Part shown: one piece after another, positions 6,436 through 9,860 of the stretch
Position numbering within the stretch: position 1 is the stretch's first letter
Layout: each line of letters opens with the position of its first letter
Source: Pseudomonadota bacterium
GTDB taxonomy: Bacteria > Pseudomonadota > Alphaproteobacteria > Azospirillales > Azospirillaceae
Assembly: GCA_023416195.1 (NCBI GenBank)
Contig: JAEZID010000188.1
Coordinates: forward strand, 1-9,860
DNA: 9,860 nt
Direction of reading: 5' to 3'
Program-made: the position numbers and the translations under genes
The notes under the pieces: generated by a model
The model's database searches: none
Seen by the model: the letters and a program-made list of their open reading frames with translations, nothing else
What the model was told of the DNA's origin: nothing

Positions 6436-6454
6436 TATGATGCATCATACATCG
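6436..6454. promoter_or_regulatory. GntR operator candidate, site 1 (before the regulator gene)
   Basis: A 14-bp perfect palindrome, TATGATGCATCATA (6436-6449), runs into ACATCG. The 18 bases 6437-6454 recur at 7194-7211 with a single difference. A TTGCCC element (6425-6430), 17 bp ahead of TACATC, could be the -35, placing the palindrome in the promoter spacer, as expected for repression. The site lies 32 bp before the regulator ATG, consistent with autoregulation. Confidence 0.7.
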
Positions 6455-6485
6455 GTGATGCGGATGTCGGGGCGGCGGGGGACCG

Positions 6486-7169
6486 ATGGGCGGGTACGAT
6501 CTGAACCTTGTCGAGCACGACAACCTCGGCAGCACGATTTACCAGAAGCTGTGCGAGGCCCTGATAAAGGGCGTGTTCAAACCGGGCGACCGACTGAAGA
6601 TCCGCGACCTGGCGGAGCGGCTGGGAACGAGCGTCACGCCGGTGCGCGACGCCATTCTGCGGCTCGTGCAGGATCAGGCCCTCGTGCTGCGCTCGCCGCG
6701 CGACATCCGCGTTCCCATGCTGACCAAGGCCGGCTATCTGGAAATCCGCGACATCCGCCTGAACCTCGAAGGGCTGGCCGCCGAGCGCGCCGCCCAGAAG
6801 GCCACGCCCGCCCAGATCCGCGCCCTGGAAGCCCTGTTGAAGCGCAACGAGGAGGCGATCGGCGCCGACGACACGCCGCTGGCCACCGAACTCAACCAGA
6901 TGTTCCACTTCGCGCTTGCCGACATCGCGAACATGCCGGTGCTGCGCGACATCCAGCGGCGGCTGTGGCTCCAGATGGGGCCGCTGATCGCCGACGTTTA
7001 CGGGGGCGCCGGTCGTGTCATGATCGACCACCACTATCCGCTGATGGACGCCATCCGGCGCCACGACGGTCCGGCCGCCAGCCACGCCATCCAGACGGAC
7101 ATCCTGTCGGCCAGCGGGCCGATTCTCGACCGGATCGACGCGGCGTTCACCAGGCCGGTCACCTCCTGA
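6486..7169 (+). CDS. GntR-family transcriptional regulator, FadR/FCD subfamily
   Basis: This 227-residue cytoplasmic DNA-binding protein has an N-terminal winged helix-turn-helix (about 15-78) containing the GntR signature LIKGVFKPGDRLKIRDLAERLGTSVTPVRDAI. A helical FCD ligand domain (about 83-215) follows. Candidate FCD metal-ligand positions are N137 and H141 (NQMFH), H182/H183 (DHHYPL) and H200 (ASHAI). The first is Asn where many relatives have Asp. FCD regulators typically sense small carboxylic or amino acids and repress a neighbouring catabolic operon. ATG 6486 has a G-rich ribosome site (GGGGGA) 5-10 nt upstream. The stop TGA overlaps an ATG that opens the kinase frame, but the kinase is more likely to start at 7241. 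It is probably the repressor of itself and of the kinase and lyase genes, through the two matching palindromic sites. Confidence 0.93.
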   Translation: MGGYDLNLVEHDNLGSTIYQKLCEALIKGVFKPGDRLKIRDLAERLGTSVTPVRDAILRLVQDQALVLRSPRDIRVPMLTKAGYLEIRDIRLNLEGLAAERAAQKATPAQIRALEALLKRNEEAIGADDTPLATELNQMFHFALADIANMPVLRDIQRRLWLQMGPLIADVYGGAGRVMIDHHYPLMDAIRRHDGPAASHAIQTDILSASGPILDRIDAAFTRPVTS

Positions 7170-7193
7170 TGAGCGCCCATTCTTCCCTTCAAC

Positions 7194-7211
7194 ATGATGC
7201 ATCAAACATCG
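7194..7211. promoter_or_regulatory. GntR operator candidate, site 2 (before the kinase gene)
   Basis: ATGATGCATCAAACATCG matches 17 of 18 bases of site 1 at 6437-6454 and keeps the palindromic core TGATGCATCA (7195-7204). The 13 bases upstream also agree at 8 positions, so part of the promoter may be duplicated along with the operator. It lies 29 bp before the chosen kinase start, which suggests a second regulated promoter inside the cluster. Confidence 0.7.
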
Positions 7212-7224
7212 ACGTTCCGAGCGA

Positions 7225-7230
7225 CGAGGA
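7225..7230 (+). promoter_or_regulatory. Ribosome-binding site GAGGAA that decides the kinase start
   Basis: GAGGAA ends 10 nt before ATG 7241. The earlier ATG at 7169, overlapping the regulator stop, would place the operator-like palindrome inside the coding sequence and add a 24-residue tail unlike the family. Confidence 0.65.
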
Positions 7231-7240
7231 AACATTTGCC

Positions 7241-8308
7241 ATGACGGCAGAAGATGTTCTGACCACCGCCGCGCCGCCGGTCTCCACGGACGAGGCCGCC
7301 GCCGCCGCGATGCGGTATTTCGGCGTGGCCGGCACCGTGCGGGCGCTGACCAGCGAGCGCGACCGCAACTTCCACATCGCCGCCCCGGACGGGCAAGGCT
7401 ATGTGCTGAAGTTCACCAACCCGGCGGAGCCGCCGGTCGTCACCCACTTCCAGACCCAGGCCATGCTGCACGTCGCGGCGCGCGACGCCACCCTGCCGGT
7501 GCCGCGCGTCGTGCCGACCCTGGACGGCGGGACCGAGGTGACGGTCGAGGCCGATGGCCGCGCCATGGTGCTGCGGCTCTTGACCTATCTGGACGGCACG
7601 CCGCTCCACGCCACGCCGTCGTCGCCGGGGCAGATGCGGGCGCTGGGCACGACCCTGGCCCGGCTGGACCGGGCGCTCGCCGGTTTCGAGCATCCCGGCT
7701 CGCAGCGGGATCTGCTGTGGGACATCACGCGCACCGCCGGCGTCCGCGACCGGCTGCACCATGTCGAGGACGAGGCGCGCCGGCGGATGGTCGAGCGGTT
7801 CGTGGACCGCTTCGCCGCCGAGGTGGCGCCCCGGCTGCCCGCGCTGCGCCATCAGGTCATTCACAACGACCTCAACCCCCACAATGTGGTGATCGATCCG
7901 GTGGGCCACGAGGCGGTCACCGGCATCATCGACTTCGGCGACGCGCTGAAGGCCCCGCTGGTCAACGATCTGGCGACGGCGCTCGCCTATCACGTTGCCG
8001 GTGGGCACGTCGCCGGCGGCCCAAGTGCCGGTGATGAGTCGCCCTTCGGCTCCATCGTCGCGATGACCCGCGCCTACAACGCCGTGCTTCCGCTGGAGCC
8101 GGAGGAAGTGGAACTGCTGCCCGATCTGGTGGCCGCCCGCCTCGCCCTGACCATCGGCATCACCAGCTGGCGGGCCGCCGTCTACCCCGAGAACCGCGCC
8201 TACATTCTGCGCAACGCCGAACGCGCCTTCGCCGGTCTCGGCCGGCTGACCGGCGACGAGGCCCCCACCGCGATCCGCCTGCTCCGTCAGGCCTGCCAGG
8301 AAGACTGA
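7241..8308 (+). CDS. APH-fold small-molecule kinase, hydroxylysine kinase-like
   Basis: This 355-residue cytoplasmic kinase is of the aminoglycoside phosphotransferase/choline kinase fold. The catalytic loop is HNDLNPHN (208-215, catalytic D210) and the metal-binding motif is IIDFGD (229-234, D231). An N-lobe ATP-site lysine is likely in GYVLKFTN (53-60). Compared from memory with human hydroxylysine kinase (HYKK), several stretches agree closely: DRNFHI (41-46), VLRLLTYLDG (110-119), RLDRAL..F.HP (141-152), GIIDFGD and YPENRAYI (315-322). HYKK uses GTP to phosphorylate 5-hydroxy-L-lysine. The gene is followed after 4 nt by a phospho-lyase-like PLP enzyme, the partner expected for this reaction. 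ATG 7241 is supported by GAGGAA. The homoserine kinase type II-like and antibiotic-resistance branches of the fold are less likely given these motifs and neighbours. The exact amino alcohol is unproven. Confidence 0.85.
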   Translation: MTAEDVLTTAAPPVSTDEAAAAAMRYFGVAGTVRALTSERDRNFHIAAPDGQGYVLKFTNPAEPPVVTHFQTQAMLHVAARDATLPVPRVVPTLDGGTEVTVEADGRAMVLRLLTYLDGTPLHATPSSPGQMRALGTTLARLDRALAGFEHPGSQRDLLWDITRTAGVRDRLHHVEDEARRRMVERFVDRFAAEVAPRLPALRHQVIHNDLNPHNVVIDPVGHEAVTGIIDFGDALKAPLVNDLATALAYHVAGGHVAGGPSAGDESPFGSIVAMTRAYNAVLPLEPEEVELLPDLVAARLALTIGITSWRAAVYPENRAYILRNAERAFAGLGRLTGDEAPTAIRLLRQACQED

Positions 8309-8312
8309 TCCC

Positions 8313-9629
8313 ATGACCATGATCAACGCCTATGCGCCCGACGCCGCCGGTTCCCTGCCGGAGCGCGAGCGCGCCCTGATCGCTCGCCGCGAACGGCTGC
8401 TCGGCCCGGCCTACCGCCTGTTCTACGCCGACCCGGTGCACGTCGTGCGGGGTGAGGGGGCGTATCTCTACGATCCCGACGGCAACCGCTATCTGGACGC
8501 CTACAACAACGTCGCCTCGGTCGGGCACTGCCGGCCGGAGGTGGTGGAGGCGATGGCGGCGCAGGCGGCCGTGCTGAACACCCACACGCGCTACCTGACC
8601 GACGGCATCCTCGACTTCGCCGAAGCCTTCCTGGCGGAGTTCCCGACGGAACTGTCGCACCTGATGATGACCTGCACCGGCAGCGAGGCCAACGATCTGG
8701 CCCTGCGCGTCGCCCGCGTCCACACCGGCGGGACGGGCGTGGTCATCGCGCACAACGCCTATCACGGCGTGACCACCGCGCTCGCCGAGATGTCGCCCTC
8801 GCTCGGCCCGGCGGCGAAGCTGGGGGATCACGTCCGCGTGGTGGCGGCGCCGGACGGCTACCGCATCCCGGAGGCCGAGGTCGGGGCCGCCTTCGCCCGC
8901 GCCGTGGAAGCGGCCATCGCCGACATGGCGGAACAGGGCATCAAGCCGGCGGCGCTGCTGGTCGACACCATCTTCTCCAGCAGCGGCGTCTTCACCGATC
9001 CGGCCGGCTTCCTCGCCCCGGCGGTGGAGGTCATGCGCAAGGCCGGCGGCATCTTCATCGCCGACGAGGTGCAGCCCGGATTCGGGCGGCTCGGCACGCA
9101 CATGTGGGGCTTCGCGCGCCATGGGCTGGTGCCGGACATCGTCACGGTCGGCAAGCCCATGGGCAACGGCCATCCGGTGGCCGGCGCGGTGTTCCGGCCG
9201 GAGGTGATCGAGGCCTTCGGCAAGAGCCAGCGTTATTTCAACACCTTCGGCGGAAACCCGGTGTCCTGCGCCGTGGCGCACGCGGTGCTGAAGGTCATCA
9301 AGGCGGAGCGCCTTCAGGAAAACGCCCTCGCGGTCGGCACCGAGATGATCGAGGGCCTGCGCGCCCTGTCCGCCAAGCACGACCTGATCGGCGACGTGCG
9401 CGGCAGCGGCCTGTTCATCGGCGTTGAGATGGTGCGCGACCGCGCCCTGAAGACTCCGGCGTCGGAGGAGACCGCCCGCGTGGTCAACGGCATGCGCCGG
9501 CGCCGGGTGCTCATCAGCGCGACCGGGCAGGAGGGGCATATCCTGAAGATCCGGCCGCCGCTGGTCTTCTCGTCGGACGATGCCAAGCTGTTCCTCGCTA
9601 CCCTGGACGAGGTGCTGGCGGCGCTGTAG
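8313..9629 (+). CDS. Class-III aminotransferase-fold PLP enzyme, probable amino-alcohol-phosphate phospho-lyase
   Basis: This 438-residue cytoplasmic, PLP-dependent enzyme has normal length for the fold. Motifs in order: YLDAYNNVASVGHCRPEVV (60-78), TCTGSEANDLALR (120-132) for PLP phosphate binding, HNAYHG (147-152), FIADEVQPGFGRLG (248-261, with D251 under the PLP ring), VGKPMGNGHPVAG (279-291, PLP lysine K281) and YFNTFGGNPVSCAV (308-321). The NNVA-VGHC and GKPMGNGHP forms match, from memory, human ETNPPL and PHYKPL rather than ordinary transaminases. These eliminate phosphate and ammonia from phosphoethanolamine or 5-phosphohydroxylysine to give an aldehyde. The start, 4 nt after the kinase stop with AGGAAG spanning the kinase end, indicates tight co-expression. 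A true omega-transaminase cannot be excluded from sequence alone. Confidence 0.9.
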   Translation: MTMINAYAPDAAGSLPERERALIARRERLLGPAYRLFYADPVHVVRGEGAYLYDPDGNRYLDAYNNVASVGHCRPEVVEAMAAQAAVLNTHTRYLTDGILDFAEAFLAEFPTELSHLMMTCTGSEANDLALRVARVHTGGTGVVIAHNAYHGVTTALAEMSPSLGPAAKLGDHVRVVAAPDGYRIPEAEVGAAFARAVEAAIADMAEQGIKPAALLVDTIFSSSGVFTDPAGFLAPAVEVMRKAGGIFIADEVQPGFGRLGTHMWGFARHGLVPDIVTVGKPMGNGHPVAGAVFRPEVIEAFGKSQRYFNTFGGNPVSCAVAHAVLKVIKAERLQENALAVGTEMIEGLRALSAKHDLIGDVRGSGLFIGVEMVRDRALKTPASEETARVVNGMRRRRVLISATGQEGHILKIRPPLVFSSDDAKLFLATLDEVLAAL

Positions 9630-9669
9630 CGCATCCCACCTTTTGCATGTCAGCGTAGGCGCCGCCGTT

Positions 9670-9711
9670 GTGCCGGGCTGTGAAGTCCGGCACCTTCGGT
9701 GCGCCTCTTTT
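9670..9711 (+). terminator. Candidate terminator with two mutually exclusive stems
   Basis: GTGCCGG (9670-9676) can pair with CCGGCAC (9687-9693) around a 10-nt loop. Alternatively GCACC (9690-9694) pairs with GGTGC (9698-9702) around TTC, and TTTT follows at 9708-9711. The two share bases 9690-9693, so only one can form. The first is stronger but lacks a U-run; the second has the U-run but only 5 bp. It lies 40 bp after the PLP-enzyme stop and ahead of the AEC carrier, so it may be a plain terminator or an attenuator. Confidence 0.45.
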
Positions 9712-9733
9712 CCAGGACAGGGAGACAGCCGAC

Positions 9734-9778
9734 ATGAGGTTCGCCACGGCCGGGGCCACGGTTGGGGATGCCTGTTAG
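9734..9778 (+). CDS. Possible 14-codon upstream ORF before the AEC carrier
   Basis: ATG 9734 follows a good ribosome site (GGGAG, 9720-9724, 9-nt spacing), reads MRFATAGATVGDAC and stops at TAG 9776-9778, 3 nt before the carrier ATG and in the same reading frame. The carrier's own ATG lacks a well-placed ribosome site, so re-initiation from this small ORF is plausible. It could also be a chance frame. The peptide resembles nothing I recognise. Confidence 0.3.
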   Translation: MRFATAGATVGDAC

Positions 9779-9781
9779 CCC

Positions 9782-9860
9782 ATGGACCTGCTGACGCCCC
9801 TGTCCGACATCGCCGCCGTGGTGGTGCCGGTGTTCCTGATCGCGGCCATCGGCTTCGGAT
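9782..9860 (+). CDS. AEC (auxin efflux carrier) family transporter, N-terminal fragment
   Basis: Only 26 codons are in the window: MDLLTPLSDIAAVVVPVF followed by LIAAIGFG. A short N-terminus leading directly into a first membrane segment of the form VVPVFLIxxIGFG is typical of the AEC family, whose bacterial members carry malonate or other organic acids, mostly without proof. ATG 9782 has no ribosome site at normal spacing (GGGGA is 13 nt away). Translation may depend on the in-frame mini-ORF just upstream. Whether it belongs to the kinase/lyase operon depends on read-through of the hairpins at 9670-9711. The call rests on a short stretch. Confidence 0.6.
   Translation, partial: MDLLTPLSDIAAVVVPVFLIAAIGFG

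Noticed and set aside
6410..7240. Upstream extension of the kinase frame across the whole GntR gene, as if a 632-residue fusion
   Set aside because: The extension is Arg/Pro-rich with no domain and overlaps the well-supported GntR gene in another frame. A ribosome site and family-like N-terminus support a start at 7241.
7241..8308. Aminoglycoside resistance gene
   Set aside because: The catalytic fold is shared, but the motifs match hydroxylysine kinase and the gene is coupled to a PLP enzyme in a regulated metabolic cluster.
8160..9539. A 459-codon minus-strand frame opposite the PLP enzyme
   Set aside because: Low-complexity His/Arg/Gly/Asp-rich translation without motifs; the plus strand encodes an intact class-III aminotransferase-fold enzyme.
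1..9860. CRISPR array, tRNA, rRNA, insertion sequence or toxin-antitoxin pair
   Set aside because: No spaced direct repeats, cloverleaf, transposase or small paired genes were seen. The inverted repeats at 3568-3728 do not flank any coding sequence as IS ends would.

Overview
The window is GC-rich and tightly packed. Its gene types and codon use resemble a high-GC alphaproteobacterium, with Azospirillum/Rhodospirillales as my best guess from gene flavour alone. I see no rRNA, tRNA, CRISPR array, transposase or phage gene.

Left part (1-3347, all minus strand): a complete polar-amino-acid-type (PAAT) ABC importer operon. In transcription order it reads permease (2667-3341), permease (2000-2653), periplasmic binding protein (1143-1943) and ATPase (289-1077). 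The 5' part of a D-2-hydroxyacid dehydrogenase follows and runs off the left edge. A perfect 13-bp hairpin lies between the binding-protein and ATPase genes. An extended -10 promoter and a 14-bp palindrome precede the operon.

Middle (3348-4899): the 415-bp spacer 3348-3762 holds that promoter and three consecutive, almost uninterrupted inverted repeats (stems of 13, 28 and 16 bp). Next is a TerC/YjbE-type membrane protein (3763-4455, minus). A 444-bp divergent spacer separates it from the next gene.

Right part (4900-9860, plus strand): an L-lactate permease-family transporter ends at a convincing intrinsic terminator. It is followed by a FCD-type GntR regulator, a hydroxylysine-kinase-like member of the APH kinase fold, and a class-III aminotransferase-fold enzyme whose motifs resemble the phospho-lyases ETNPPL/PHYKPL. 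An 18-bp motif centred on TGATGCATCA occurs before the regulator gene and again between the regulator and kinase genes, differing at one base. I read this as an autoregulated catabolic unit: the kinase phosphorylates an amino alcohol such as 5-hydroxylysine or ethanolamine, and the PLP enzyme eliminates phosphate and ammonia to give an aldehyde. This is the most interesting content of the window. Finally, an AEC-family carrier begins at 9782, immediately after a 14-codon upstream ORF in the same frame, and runs off the right edge.
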